Source: Herbidospora galbida (GTDB lineage Bacteria; Actinomycetota; Actinomycetes; Streptosporangiales; Streptosporangiaceae). Taken from it: DNA of 64,000 nt. Position 1 is the stretch's first letter; each line of letters begins with the position of its first letter. The stretch covers positions 56,045 through 120,044 of the forward strand of contig NZ_SZQA01000030.1 in NCBI RefSeq assembly GCF_005233835.1, written 5' to 3'. The translations under genes and the position numbers were made by a program. Positions 1 through 8,937 of this stretch are shown piece after piece. Below the pieces are notes generated by a model that did not search any database, was not told the DNA's origin, and saw only the letters and a list, made by a program, of their open reading frames with translations.

Positions 1-116
1 CGGTGGCCGTCGAGTCGCAGGGGGCGGACACGGGGCTCATGATCGCGTTGTGGCTCGGCGTGGCGGTCGGGGCGGTCGGGATCATCGTCGGCATCGCGCG
101 CTGGGCCGGGCGGTAG
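1..116 (+). CDS. C-terminal fragment of a membrane protein (5' truncated)
   Basis: The frame beginning at base 3 stays open from the window edge to a TAG at 114-116. It encodes the last 37 or so residues of a protein that starts outside the window. The tail has one strongly hydrophobic stretch (about LMIALWLGVAVGAVGIIVGI) followed by a short basic end ending RWAGR, which is what the final transmembrane helix of an inner-membrane protein looks like. No family can be assigned from this fragment. Confidence 0.5.
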   Translation, partial: VAVESQGADTGLMIALWLGVAVGAVGIIVGIARWAGR

Positions 117-226
117 TCATCTCGCGGTGATCTGAGCGCTTTTGTCATCCACATACCGGGATACTCATCGCGAATTGAGTAGGTGCTCCATAGCGCCGAC
201 ATGCGGTCAAGCGAGATCGTTCCCGT

Positions 227-2683
227 ATGCACTCCGCCGGCTCTCCTGCCTGCCCCGACTGCGGTGCCCCAATCGACGGGTCACCTCGCCGCTGCCCGGC
301 CTGCGAGCTTCCGCTCCACGGCCCGATCGCGGCCGAGTTGTGGCAGCTCGACCTCGCTCTGAACGATCTACGGGGGCGCGAGGCCCGGCTGCTCGGCAGG
401 AGGGCGGAGCTGCTCACCGCGCTCCGCGCCGCCGGAGAGCACCAGCCCACCGGCGCCTGGGCCGGGGGAGCCCAGGCGCCGACGAGCGGCCCGGCGCAAG
501 CCGAAGAAGACCGGCCGGCGGGCGCGCAGGGGCGCGCCGATCAGCACGGGATGCCGCTGGGGCGGCCGGTGGGTGCGCAGGGGCAGCCCGGTTTCCATGG
601 AGACGTCGCGCCCCAGCGGGAGATGTCGCCCTCCGCCGTCCGGAATCTGCTGCTCGGGCTCGGCGGGCTGCTGCTCGTCGTGGCGGCGTTCGTGTTCACG
701 ATCGTGAGCTGGGGGTCCGTCGGGATCGGGGGGCGTGCCGCCATTCTGGCCGGGTTCACCGCGTTGACCTTCGCGGCGCCGTTCCTGCTGGTCAGGCGCA
801 ATCTCAAGGCGACCGCCGAGACGGTCGCGATCCTCGGGCTGGCGCTGTTCCTGCTCGACGGCTACGCCGCCTACCAGGTCTGGTTCGAGCCGAGGGTCGA
901 CTCGCTGCCGTACACGGCGGTGCTGATCGCGCTCGCCGCGGGGGTGTTCGCCCTCTACGGCGGCTACGCCAGGTTGTCGCTTCCGGTCCCGATCGCCATC
1001 GGGCTCGCCCAGTTCCCGCTGATCGTCTTCATCGCCGACGAGACCGTCGCGCACGCCGCTGCGGCGCTGATCCTCACCGCCGCGTTCGACGTCGCCGTCT
1101 GGACCTGGGCCCGCCGCAAGGTCGCCCTGGTCGGGCTGATCGCCACTTGGGCGATCGGCGTCTACATCGCGCTCTTCCAGTCGATGGCCTACCTCGACGA
1201 CCTGGCCAAGGCGGTCGCCTACGCCGTCATCCTGGCCGTGGCCGCCGCCGAGGCGGGGTTCATGGCCCGCAGGGCGAAGAAGTTCCCGCTGGTCCCGATC
1301 GTCGGGGGCGTCGTCGCGGGGGTGTTCGCGGTGCGGGCGCCGGTCGCGGTGGTCGTGCCGTTCGCGTGGGTCGTCCTGGTCGCGCCGGTGGCGGCGGGGG
1401 TGTTCGCGCTGGTGCTGCGGGGGCGGGCCAGGACCACCGCGCTGGTCGTGGGGGCGGTGACGTCGATCGGCGTGCTGGCGCCGGTGCTGATCGTGCTGCG
1501 CGGGCCGCTCGACTGGGGGCACGGCGTCTGGTCGGCGAGCTGGGGCGCGGGGGCGGGCGACTACCTCAGCCGGTCGCCGTGGGTGCCGGGGGTGCCCGAT
1601 CTGCTGCTGCTCGTGCTGATCGCCGCCGCGCTGGCGCTGACGGTGAAGCAGAAGGTCGTCGCGGTGCTGGTGGGGGCGCTGGCGGTGGCGTTCGTGCCGC
1701 CGGTGTTCGACCTGCCCTACCCGGTCATGATCGTGGTGCTGCTGGCGCTGACCGCCGGGATCGCGGCCGTGCCGCAGCCCGCGTTCGCCCGGCTCGCCCT
1801 CGGCGTCAGCGTGGTCGCCGTGGTGTGGGGGCTGGTCAGTGAGACGGCGACGCTCGTCGTACTGGCCGCGTCGGCTCTGATCGCGGCGGGGGTCGCGTAC
1901 CGGACAGAGAAGTCGCGGACCTGGGCGGCCAACGTCGGGGTGGTCTACGCCGGCGGGTTCGCGGTGGCGGCCTGGCTCGCGGCCGACCTTCAGCCTCGGT
2001 TCCTCACGTTCGTGCTGCTCGCGGTGGCCGCCGCCGCGGCGCCCTGGCGGCGGACCGAGATCGGGGCCGGGGTGCTCGGGGTGGCGGGGCTGGCGGTCGT
2101 ACACGACCTGAGGATGTTCAGTCTCGCGGCCGCCGCCGCCGGGGTGATCGCGGCGGGGGTGGCGCTGCGGAAGGAGCGTGGGAAGGTCGGGTACCTGGCC
2201 ACCGCGCTGCTGCTGACGGCCTCGTGGGCGCGGCTCTACGCCGAGGACGTCACGCTCGTCGAGGCCTACACGGCGCCGTTCTCGGCCGTGTTGCTGGTGT
2301 TCGGGTGGTGGAAGGCGCGGACCGGGTCGTCGTGGCGGGCCTACGGCGCGGGGCTGACGTTCACGCTGCTGCCGAGCCTGTTCGTGCTCTACGACCAGCC
2401 CGAAGGGTGGGCCAGGCCGCTGGCGCTCGGGATCGCGGCGCTGGGCGTGCTGGTCGTCGGGGCGCTGCGGCGGCTGCAGGCGCCCGCCGTGCTCGGCGGG
2501 TTCACGCTCGCGGCGGTGACCGTGCACGAGATCGCGCCCTGGGTGGCCGACCTGGTGCTCCTGGTTCCCCGGTGGGTGCCGATGGCCGTGGGCGGGCTGC
2601 TGTTGCTGCTGGTCGGGGCGACGTACGAGAGCCGGATCCGCGACGTCAAGCGGGTCGGCGCGGCGATCCGGGGTCTGCGGTGA
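227..2683 (+). CDS. Multi-pass membrane protein with N-terminal zinc ribbon
   Basis: This is an 818-residue protein of unknown function. Residues 9-25 hold two Cys pairs (CPDC and CPAC), a typical zinc-ribbon knuckle. A short helical region (residues 30-70) and a Pro/Gln/Gly-rich linker follow. From about residue 140 to the end there are at least twenty hydrophobic segments rich in Ala, Val and Leu. Large actinobacterial membrane proteins with this zinc ribbon plus many-TM layout are usually annotated only as hypothetical. No catalytic motif is visible. No clear Shine-Dalgarno site precedes the ATG, so the start is uncertain. It runs convergently towards the next gene with a gap of 9 bp. Confidence 0.75.
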   Translation: MHSAGSPACPDCGAPIDGSPRRCPACELPLHGPIAAELWQLDLALNDLRGREARLLGRRAELLTALRAAGEHQPTGAWAGGAQAPTSGPAQAEEDRPAGAQGRADQHGMPLGRPVGAQGQPGFHGDVAPQREMSPSAVRNLLLGLGGLLLVVAAFVFTIVSWGSVGIGGRAAILAGFTALTFAAPFLLVRRNLKATAETVAILGLALFLLDGYAAYQVWFEPRVDSLPYTAVLIALAAGVFALYGGYARLSLPVPIAIGLAQFPLIVFIADETVAHAAAALILTAAFDVAVWTWARRKVALVGLIATWAIGVYIALFQSMAYLDDLAKAVAYAVILAVAAAEAGFMARRAKKFPLVPIVGGVVAGVFAVRAPVAVVVPFAWVVLVAPVAAGVFALVLRGRARTTALVVGAVTSIGVLAPVLIVLRGPLDWGHGVWSASWGAGAGDYLSRSPWVPGVPDLLLLVLIAAALALTVKQKVVAVLVGALAVAFVPPVFDLPYPVMIVVLLALTAGIAAVPQPAFARLALGVSVVAVVWGLVSETATLVVLAASALIAAGVAYRTEKSRTWAANVGVVYAGGFAVAAWLAADLQPRFLTFVLLAVAAAAAPWRRTEIGAGVLGVAGLAVVHDLRMFSLAAAAAGVIAAGVALRKERGKVGYLATALLLTASWARLYAEDVTLVEAYTAPFSAVLLVFGWWKARTGSSWRAYGAGLTFTLLPSLFVLYDQPEGWARPLALGIAALGVLVVGALRRLQAPAVLGGFTLAAVTVHEIAPWVADLVLLVPRWVPMAVGGLLLLLVGATYESRIRDVKRVGAAIRGLR

Positions 2684-2692
2684 AGCCTGCCG

Positions 2693-3058
2693 TCAGCGTC
2701 TCCCTTCTACGAACTCTTCTCCCCGGAGCGCTCGTTCGACCAGGGCGATCGACTCGGCCAGGGCCACGAGCCGGGGACCCTCGCGGCGGTAGACCTCCAG
2801 GACCGCCTCGACCACGTGGGGCGGCAGGTGCTCCTTCAGGTCGACGGCGGCGTCGCGGTAGCCCGCCCGCGCGCCCTCGACCTGGGCGCGCACGGTGTGG
2901 CCGGCCATGCGGGCCAGCGCGAGCGGATGCCGGCGCAGCACCCCGTAGGCGCGGTAGTCGGGCGGCACCGCGTCGAGCAGCCAGTTGACGGCCGACGTCT
3001 GCCAGTCGGGGCTGCCCGGTGGGCGTACTTCGGGTGGCCATCCCGGTGGAACGTACAC
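2693..3058 (-). CDS. Conserved actinobacterial hypothetical protein, 121 aa
   Basis: The protein begins VYVPPGWPPEVRPPG and contains the segments WLLDAVPPDYRAY and LPPHVVEAVLEVY. It is a soluble, mostly helical protein of a type I recall from actinomycetes but cannot name. The upstream reading frame continues much further, but only the part from the GTG at 3058 has the composition of a real protein. The GTG lies 7 nt after a TAATAT box on the minus strand, which fits a leaderless transcript. It is divergent from the L-2-hydroxyglutarate oxidase gene, with only 21 bp between the two starts, so the two are probably co-controlled. Function unknown. Confidence 0.65.
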   Translation of the reverse strand: MYVPPGWPPEVRPPGSPDWQTSAVNWLLDAVPPDYRAYGVLRRHPLALARMAGHTVRAQVEGARAGYRDAAVDLKEHLPPHVVEAVLEVYRREGPRLVALAESIALVERALRGEEFVEGRR

Positions 3059-3061
3059 GTG

Positions 3062-3076
3062 TTCGATATTATCGAA
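3062..3076. promoter_or_regulatory. Palindromic shared -10 region of two divergent leaderless genes
   Basis: The sequence is TTCGAT-ATT-ATCGAA, an inverted repeat with 6-bp arms. On the plus strand it contains TATTAT at 3067-3072, exactly 7 nt before the ATG at 3080. On the minus strand it contains TAATAT at 3071-3066, exactly 7 nt before the GTG at 3058. Both spacings are ideal for leaderless transcription starting at the codon itself. The palindrome may also be an operator that would block both promoters. The sequence match is direct observation; promoter activity is inference. Confidence 0.5.
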
Positions 3077-3079
3077 GGC

Positions 3080-4234
3080 ATGAAGATCGGGGTGGTCGGA
3101 GCCGGCATCCTCGGGCTCGCCGTGGCGCGCGAGCTGACCTCCCGGGGCGCCGAGGTGACGGTGCTCGAGAAGGAAGACCGCGTCGCCGCCCACCAGACAG
3201 GGCACAACAGCGGGGTCGTCCACGCCGGGATCTACTACCGGCCCGGGTCGCTGAAGGCGCGGCTGTGCCGCGAAGGGGTCGCGCTGCTGCGCGAATACTG
3301 CCAGGAGCACGGGCTGCCCTACGACGAGGCGGGCAAGCTCGTGATCGCCTCGACGAGGGCCGAGCGGGCGGGGCTGCGGGAGATCGCGGACCGGGCGCGA
3401 GCGAACGGCGTACCGGACGTCTCCGAACTCGACGCCCTCGGGCTGCGCGAGATCGAGCCCCATGCGGTCGGCGTCGGCGCCGTGCATTCCCCCCATACCG
3501 CCGTCGCGGACTTTCCCGCCGTCGCCCGGCATCTCGCCGCATCCTTGGATGTACGGCTCTCGCACCCCGTGCCGGCCATCCACGAGTCGGCCACGGGCGT
3601 GGCGGCGGGCGGCCTGCGCTTCGACCGCCTGGTGGTCTGCGCCGGCCTGGGCACCGACGCCCTGGCGGGCCGGGGAGAGGTGCGCATCGTGCCGTTCCGC
3701 GGCGAATACTTCCGCCTGACGGGCACGGCGAAAAGCCTGGTCAGAGGCCTGATCTATCCCGTGCCCGACCCGCGCTACCCCTTCCTCGGCGTCCACCTGA
3801 CGAAGCGGGTCGACGGCGAGGTGCTGGTCGGCCCCAACGCGATCATGGCCCTGGCGCTCGAAGGCTACTCGTGGCGCGACGTGCGGTTCGGCGAGCTGGC
3901 CCGGGTCCTGGCCTGGCCGGGCACCCGCAAGATGGCCCGCCGCCACTGGGTGACCGGCCTGCGCGAGCTCAACGGCTCGCTGCGGCCGTCGGCGTTCCTC
4001 AAGGCGGCCCGCCGCTACGTGCCCGCGCTCGCCGAGGGTGACCTGGTCAGGGCGGGCAGCGGGGTGCGGGCCCAGGCCGTCGGGCGCGACGGCGCGCTGG
4101 TCGACGACTTCGCCATCGACCGCCACGGGCGGGTCCTGATCGTGCGCAACGCGCCCTCTCCGGCGGCGACGTCGAGCTTCGCGATCGGCCGGCATGTGGC
4201 TGATTTGACGGCAACCTTAAGCGATTCTTCATAA
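3080..4234 (+). CDS. lhgO: L-2-hydroxyglutarate oxidase
   Basis: FAD-dependent oxidoreductase of the DAO superfamily, 384 aa. It would oxidise L-2-hydroxyglutarate to 2-oxoglutarate, which repairs a by-product of dehydrogenase side reactions. An N-terminal Rossmann motif GVVGAGILGLAVAREL (residues 4-19) is followed by EKE (ADP-ribose binding) and the family-typical HQTGHNSGVVHAGIYY segment near residues 43-58. The C-terminal part has SGVRAQAV and a flavin-binding end (NAPSPAATSSFAIG). I chose ATG 3080 because it directly precedes the Rossmann strand; upstream codons in the same frame do not fit the family. Length is normal for LhgO (about 390-400 aa). Confidence 0.9.
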   Translation: MKIGVVGAGILGLAVARELTSRGAEVTVLEKEDRVAAHQTGHNSGVVHAGIYYRPGSLKARLCREGVALLREYCQEHGLPYDEAGKLVIASTRAERAGLREIADRARANGVPDVSELDALGLREIEPHAVGVGAVHSPHTAVADFPAVARHLAASLDVRLSHPVPAIHESATGVAAGGLRFDRLVVCAGLGTDALAGRGEVRIVPFRGEYFRLTGTAKSLVRGLIYPVPDPRYPFLGVHLTKRVDGEVLVGPNAIMALALEGYSWRDVRFGELARVLAWPGTRKMARRHWVTGLRELNGSLRPSAFLKAARRYVPALAEGDLVRAGSGVRAQAVGRDGALVDDFAIDRHGRVLIVRNAPSPAATSSFAIGRHVADLTATLSDSS

Positions 4235-4267
4235 AGTGCTCAGGTACGCCCCCCATCGTCCGAGAAG

Positions 4268-4972
4268 ATGCTCATGGTGACTCCCGAAGCCCGACTGCTG
4301 ATCGTCGAAGACGAGCCGAACATCCTCGAACTGCTGGCCGCGAGCCTGCGGTACGCCGGCTTCGAGGTCAGCACCGCCTCCAGCGGCACCGAGGGAGTCG
4401 CCGCGGCCACCCGTCACCGGCCCGACCTGATCGTGCTCGACGTGATGCTGCCCGACATGGACGGCTTCGACGTCGTCCGCAGGCTGCGTGGCGGCGGCAC
4501 CTTCACGCCCGTGGTCTTCCTGACCGCCCGCGACGCCACCGAAGACAAGATCCGGGGCCTGACGCTGGGCGGCGACGACTACGTCACCAAGCCGTTCTCG
4601 CTCGAAGAGGTCATCGCCCGCATCCGGGCCGTGCTGCGCCGCACCGCGGGCGACCCGACCGCCCCGCCGCCCCGGCTGACCTTCGCCGACATCGAACTCG
4701 ACGAGGAGTCCCACGAGGTCTGGCGGTCGGGCAACCCGGTGCCGCTGTCGCCGACCGAGTTCAAGCTGCTGCGCTACTTCATGGCCAACGCCGGGCGGGT
4801 GCTGTCGAAGGCGCAGATCCTCGACCACGTGTGGGACTACGACTTCCGGGGCGACGCCGGGATCGTGGAGTCCTACGTGTCGGTGCTCCGGCGGAAGATC
4901 GACAGCCGGTCGGCGCCGAGACTCATCCACACCCTGCGCGGTGTGGGCTACGTGATGCGAACCTCGGCCTGA
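4268..4972 (+). CDS. OmpR-family response regulator (first paralogue)
   Basis: 234 aa. The receiver domain spans residues 9-125, with acidic residues in VEDEP, the phospho-acceptor Asp58 (VLDVMLPDMDG), Thr87 and Lys108 (DDYVTKPF). The C-terminal winged helix (about 135-232) carries SPTEFKLLRYF and the recognition segment with GIVESYVSVLRRKI, ending HTLRGVGYVMR. The histidine kinase follows after 4 nt, so they form one two-component operon. The pair is closely similar to the second regulator/kinase pair at 11457-13603, pointing to duplication. Likely targets are the MacAB-like transporter genes lying between the two pairs (inference from position). A second ATG at 4274 is a possible alternative start. 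Confidence 0.92.
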   Translation: MLMVTPEARLLIVEDEPNILELLAASLRYAGFEVSTASSGTEGVAAATRHRPDLIVLDVMLPDMDGFDVVRRLRGGGTFTPVVFLTARDATEDKIRGLTLGGDDYVTKPFSLEEVIARIRAVLRRTAGDPTAPPPRLTFADIELDEESHEVWRSGNPVPLSPTEFKLLRYFMANAGRVLSKAQILDHVWDYDFRGDAGIVESYVSVLRRKIDSRSAPRLIHTLRGVGYVMRTSA

Positions 4973-4976
4973 TGAC

Positions 4977-6368
4977 ATGAGCCGGGTGTCGCTGCGTACG
5001 AAACTGATCGCGGCGATGCTCGCCCTCGTCGCCTGGACCCTGCTGGTGATCGGCGCGGCCAGCGTGTCCCTCCTGCGCAGCTACCTGATCGACCGCGTCG
5101 ACGAACAGGTGGCCAAGCTCAGCGTCCAGACGCTGGCCCGGCTCGCGCACAGCGGCGACCTGACCTACTCGATGCAGCGGCTGCCGCCCGAGGGCCTGGT
5201 GCAGGTCGTCGAGGCCGACGGCACGATCGGCCCGTCGGCGGCCGGCGAATCGGTGATCGGCGGCCCGAGCCCGGCCGACCTGCCGCCGCCGGGCGAGATC
5301 GCGACGCGGTCGTCCGACGGCGTGTCGTGGCGGGTCAAGACCGTGCCGCTGGCGAGCGGCCGCACCCTGGTGACGGCCATCGGGCTCGGCGGCGTCACCC
5401 AGATCACCAGCCGCCTGGGCCTGATCGTCATCCTCGGCGGGGCGGTGGTGCTCGCGCTGGCGGGCGTGCTGGGGATCGTGCTGGTCCGGCGCAGCCTGCG
5501 TCCGCTGGCCGAGATCGAGCGGACGGCCGGATCGATCGCCGCCGGGAACATGAGCAGCCGCATCCCCGACCGCGACCCGCGCACCGAGGTCGGCCGCCTG
5601 GCCCATTCGCTGAACGGGATGCTCGCCCAGATCGAGAAGGCCTTCGACGACCGCTCCCGATCGGAGGCGGCGGCCCGGGAGTCGGAGGAGCGCATGCGCC
5701 GCTTCGTCGCCGACGCCTCCCACGAGCTCCGCACCCCGCTGACCTCCATCCGCGGGTACGCCGAATTCCACCGCCAGGCCCCGCAGACCGACGTGACGCG
5801 GCTGATGCGCCGCATCGAGAGCGAGGCCGAACGCATGAGCCTCCTCGTCGAAGACCTGCTGCTGCTGGCCCGCCTCGACCAGCAGCGTCCCCTCCAGTCG
5901 AAGCCGGTCGACCTGCTGGCCATCGCGGGCGACGCCGTCCAGGACGCGCGGATCCTGTCTCCCGGCCGGTCGATCTCCCTGGCGGTCGAGGGGACGACGG
6001 CGCCGATCGTGTCGGGCGACGAGGTGCGGTTACGGCAGGTCGTGGGCAACCTGATGTCCAACGCCCTGGCCCACACGCCCGACGGGGTGCCGGTGATGGT
6101 CACCGTCGGCGCGGGCGGGACCGAGGCGTTCGTCGAGGTCGCCGACAAGGGGCCCGGGATGACCGCCGACGAGGCGGCGCGGGTCTTCGAACGCTTCTAC
6201 CGCGCCGACCCGGCCCGCACCCACGACGAGTCGTCGGGCGCCGGGCTGGGGCTGTCGATCGTGTCGTCCCTGGTCAAGGCCCATGGGGGGACGGTGACGG
6301 TGGAGACGTCGCCGGGAGCCGGGGCGGCGTTCCGCGTGGTGTTACGCCTGGAACCGGAGCCCGACTAG
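4977..6368 (+). CDS. Sensor histidine kinase (first paralogue)
   Basis: 463 aa, EnvZ/PrrB-like. TM1 lies at about residues 9-33, followed by an extracytoplasmic sensor of about 115 residues, TM2 at about 148-170 and a HAMP domain at 171-223. The HisKA domain has phospho-acceptor His249 in FVADASHELRTPLTSIRG. The HATPase domain has the N box NLMSNALAHTP, G1 VADKGPGM and G2 GAGLGLSIVSSL. All catalytic motifs are intact, so it should autophosphorylate and signal to the regulator encoded just upstream. Its stop codon overlaps by 4 nt the stop of the convergent adaptor gene. The signal sensed cannot be deduced. Confidence 0.93.
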   Translation: MSRVSLRTKLIAAMLALVAWTLLVIGAASVSLLRSYLIDRVDEQVAKLSVQTLARLAHSGDLTYSMQRLPPEGLVQVVEADGTIGPSAAGESVIGGPSPADLPPPGEIATRSSDGVSWRVKTVPLASGRTLVTAIGLGGVTQITSRLGLIVILGGAVVLALAGVLGIVLVRRSLRPLAEIERTAGSIAAGNMSSRIPDRDPRTEVGRLAHSLNGMLAQIEKAFDDRSRSEAAARESEERMRRFVADASHELRTPLTSIRGYAEFHRQAPQTDVTRLMRRIESEAERMSLLVEDLLLLARLDQQRPLQSKPVDLLAIAGDAVQDARILSPGRSISLAVEGTTAPIVSGDEVRLRQVVGNLMSNALAHTPDGVPVMVTVGAGGTEAFVEVADKGPGMTADEAARVFERFYRADPARTHDESSGAGLGLSIVSSLVKAHGGTVTVETSPGAGAAFRVVLRLEPEPD

Positions 6369-7765
6369 AGGCCGGGGAAGGTGCTGTCGGGGAACTCGCC
6401 GTTGAGGGCGGACGCGCCCGGGAGCTCCACCTTCTCGCCTTCGGTCAGGCCGCCGGTGATCTCCACCGTGGTGTCGCTGCGGACGCCCGTCGTGACCTTG
6501 CGCTTCGCGCCGTCGGCCAGGATGACCGTGTCGTTCTGGACGGCCCGAGCGGGGACGTAGACCGCGTCCGGGGATGCGCCGGTGACGACCTGGACGGTGG
6601 CCGTCTGGCCCAGGAGGAGGCCTGGCGGTTGGTCGTCGAAGGAGATGGTGACGCCGTAGCGGACCAGGCGGTCGGTCGTGGTGGACATGGGGTCGATGTG
6701 GGAGACCTCGCCCTCGTAGGCGCCGGCGGGGTTGCCGAGGGTGATGACGGCCTGCTGGCCGGTCTTGAGCGTGCCGATGTCCGACTGGGTGAACAGGGCC
6801 TTGACCTGGAGGTCGTTCAGGTCGCCCAGGCTGACGAAGGCCCCTTGGGTGTAGGGGTCGCCCGCGACGCCGTTGACCTGGAGGACCGTACCGGCCGAGG
6901 GGGCCTTGATGACGACGCCCTTCAGGGCGTCTTTCGCGGCGTTCAGGTCGTTCTTGGCCCTGGTGACGGCGGCCTCCGCCTCGGCCTCGGTCATCTGAGG
7001 GCCGCCGCCCCCCTGCTGCTGCGGGATCCGGCCGCCGCCGCCTTGGGGGCGCTGCTGTTGCTGCTGCCGGTCCTGGTCACAGGCCTGGCCCTGAGGTTGT
7101 TGTGGTGGGGCGGTGCTCGGGGTGGGGGTCGGGGATGGCGAGGGAGACGGCTCACTCGTGGGGTCGAGGTGGACTTCCGGCTCCCCTTGTCGCCACGGCT
7201 TGCCCGACGGTGACGGAGTGGTGATCTTGGTGAACGACACCGCTGCGGCTCGCACGCCCTTGAAAGGCGAGGGAGACGGCGACGGGGTGCTCGGCTTCCC
7301 CGACGGCTGCGTGGTCGGCTGGTCTCCCGTGGGTGGGCAGCTCGCCTGGGGGCCGCCCTGGGGCTGCCGGGTGGGGGCGGCGTATGAGCCGCCCGTCGCG
7401 CCCGAGCCTTCGACCGTGTCGAGTCGGTCCTCGGCCGCGGCCAAGGACGCCTTGGCGGCGTCGTAGTTCTCGCGGGCGATCGTGTCGTCGACGCGGGCCA
7501 GCAGGTCGCCCTTGCGGACCTTGTCGCCGATCTTGACGTACACCTTCTCGATCGTTCCCGCCGTCGAGAAGGCCAGGTCGTGGATGCCGTCGTCGACGGT
7601 GTTCCCGGCGGCGGAGGCGACCGAGGTCACGTCGCCGCGCCGGGCGGCGACGAGTTCCACGTCAGGGAGGGCCGGCGGGTCATCCCTGAGCAGGATCGCG
7701 CCGGTGGTCACCAAGGCGACGGCGGCCAGGGCCAGGCCGCCGGCGCGTAGCCGGGTACGAGTCAT
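6365..7765 (-). CDS. MacA/HlyD-like efflux adaptor with low-complexity insert
   Basis: 466 aa. An N-terminal membrane anchor (residues 8-26) is followed by a half-lipoyl motif (GTIEKVYVKIGDKVRKGDLL), a short coiled-coil segment, the second half-lipoyl part (VIKAPSAGTVLQVNG) and beta-barrel/membrane-proximal domains ending in a VYVPARAV segment. In place of a continuous alpha-hairpin there is an insert of about 120 residues (roughly 125-250) rich in Pro, Ser, Gln and Gly. It would link an inner-membrane ABC exporter to the cell surface. It is transcribed away from the second adaptor gene at 7885, so this locus has two divergent adaptor genes for one ABC pair. Confidence 0.85.
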   Translation of the reverse strand: MTRTRLRAGGLALAAVALVTTGAILLRDDPPALPDVELVAARRGDVTSVASAAGNTVDDGIHDLAFSTAGTIEKVYVKIGDKVRKGDLLARVDDTIARENYDAAKASLAAAEDRLDTVEGSGATGGSYAAPTRQPQGGPQASCPPTGDQPTTQPSGKPSTPSPSPSPFKGVRAAAVSFTKITTPSPSGKPWRQGEPEVHLDPTSEPSPSPSPTPTPSTAPPQQPQGQACDQDRQQQQQRPQGGGGRIPQQQGGGGPQMTEAEAEAAVTRAKNDLNAAKDALKGVVIKAPSAGTVLQVNGVAGDPYTQGAFVSLGDLNDLQVKALFTQSDIGTLKTGQQAVITLGNPAGAYEGEVSHIDPMSTTTDRLVRYGVTISFDDQPPGLLLGQTATVQVVTGASPDAVYVPARAVQNDTVILADGAKRKVTTGVRSDTTVEITGGLTEGEKVELPGASALNGEFPDSTFPGL

Positions 7766-7884
7766 GGCTCGTCATCCTGGTGACCGCGCGTCATGTTCCG
7801 CTGAGCCGAAACTGCGAGTTACCTGTGGACCCTTGACAGGAAACGTTCAGGACCGGCGGAGGGCGCTCCAAACCTGGACCGGCA

Positions 7885-8937
7885 GTGTCCATCCCTGTGA
7901 AGTTGTCGACGAAGCGCAGAGCGCTGATCCTGAACGCCTCCCTGGGGGTGCTGCTGCTCGGCGGGGCCGGGGCGGCGTGGGCGTCCCTCGGGGGCGGGGG
8001 CGAGCCGGCGGAGTCGGGGAACGTGCTGACCACCAGGGTCACCCGAGGGACCGTCGAGTCGGCCGTGACCGCGTCGGGGGCGGTGGAGAGCGCCCGCGCC
8101 CGCTCGCTGAATTTCGCGACCCAGGGCACCGTCGAGTCGATCTCCGTCGAACCCGGCGAGAAGGTGAAGAAGGGCCAGGTGCTGGCCCGGCTCGACGACG
8201 AGAGCGCCCGCGAAGGGGTGGACGCCGCCAAGGCGAGCCTCGACGCCGCCGAGGACGGCGACACCGAAAGCGCCTCGGGCTACTCCCAGTACGTGTCCGC
8301 GAAGAACGCCTACCAGGCCGCCAAGCGGACCCTCGCCGGCACCGTCATCAAGGCCCCGTTCACCGGGACCGTCACGGCGGTCGGCGGCACGGTCGGCGGG
8401 CCCTCGCAGGTCCAGGAGGGCGGCTTCGTCGACGTCGTCGACCCCGGCCGGCTCCAGATCGTCGGGAACTTCACCGAGTCCGACGTGACCAGGCTGAAGG
8501 TCGGCCAGCAGGCCCAGATCACCTTCGACGCCATCCCGGGCGTGACCGCCACGGGCGAGGTCGCGCTCATCGGGGCACAGCCGCAGACGGAGGACAACGT
8601 GGTCTCCTACGCGGCCACGATCACGCTGACCGACATCCCCGGCCAGGTCAGGCTGGGGCAGACGGCCTCGGTGAGCGTGGTGGTCGACCGGGCCGACGAC
8701 GTGCTCACCGTGCCCTCGGCGGTGATCACCACGGCCGGCGGGCGCAGCACGGTGACCGTGCTGGAGAACGGCACGCAGACCGTCAAGGTCGTCGAGACCG
8801 GGGTGAAGGGGACCACGGGCACCGAGATCGTCTCGGGTCTCCAGGAGGGTGACCAGGTGGTGCGGCCGGTCGTCACCCCGACCGGCCAACCCCGAGGCCT
8901 CTTCGGCGGCGGTGGCGGGTTCGGTGGGCGGCGATGA
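7885..8937 (+). CDS. MacA/HlyD-like efflux adaptor subunit
   Basis: 350 aa periplasmic-type adaptor. A single N-terminal membrane helix (residues 12-32) is followed by the lipoyl half-motif GTVESISVEPGEKVKKGQ, a very short hairpin, the second half (GTVIKAPFTGTVTAVGG), then a beta-barrel region and a Gly-rich end. The GTG at 7885 and another in-frame GTG four codons later are both possible starts. The gene overlaps the downstream ATPase gene by 4 nt (ATGA), so adaptor, ATPase and permease are one translationally coupled operon. The two-component genes around it suggest signal-induced expression (inference). Confidence 0.88.
   Translation: MSIPVKLSTKRRALILNASLGVLLLGGAGAAWASLGGGGEPAESGNVLTTRVTRGTVESAVTASGAVESARARSLNFATQGTVESISVEPGEKVKKGQVLARLDDESAREGVDAAKASLDAAEDGDTESASGYSQYVSAKNAYQAAKRTLAGTVIKAPFTGTVTAVGGTVGGPSQVQEGGFVDVVDPGRLQIVGNFTESDVTRLKVGQQAQITFDAIPGVTATGEVALIGAQPQTEDNVVSYAATITLTDIPGQVRLGQTASVSVVVDRADDVLTVPSAVITTAGGRSTVTVLENGTQTVKVVETGVKGTTGTEIVSGLQEGDQVVRPVVTPTGQPRGLFGGGGGFGGRR

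Noticed and set aside
368..2527. Long minus-strand reading frame opposite the zinc-ribbon membrane protein
   Set aside because: Its translation is Arg/Pro/His-rich shadow sequence typical of antisense frames in GC-rich DNA; the plus-strand frame has clear TM segments and a zinc ribbon.
7833..7838. TTGACA as the -35 of the exporter operon
   Set aside because: No acceptable -10 lies 16-19 bp downstream, so I did not list it as a promoter.
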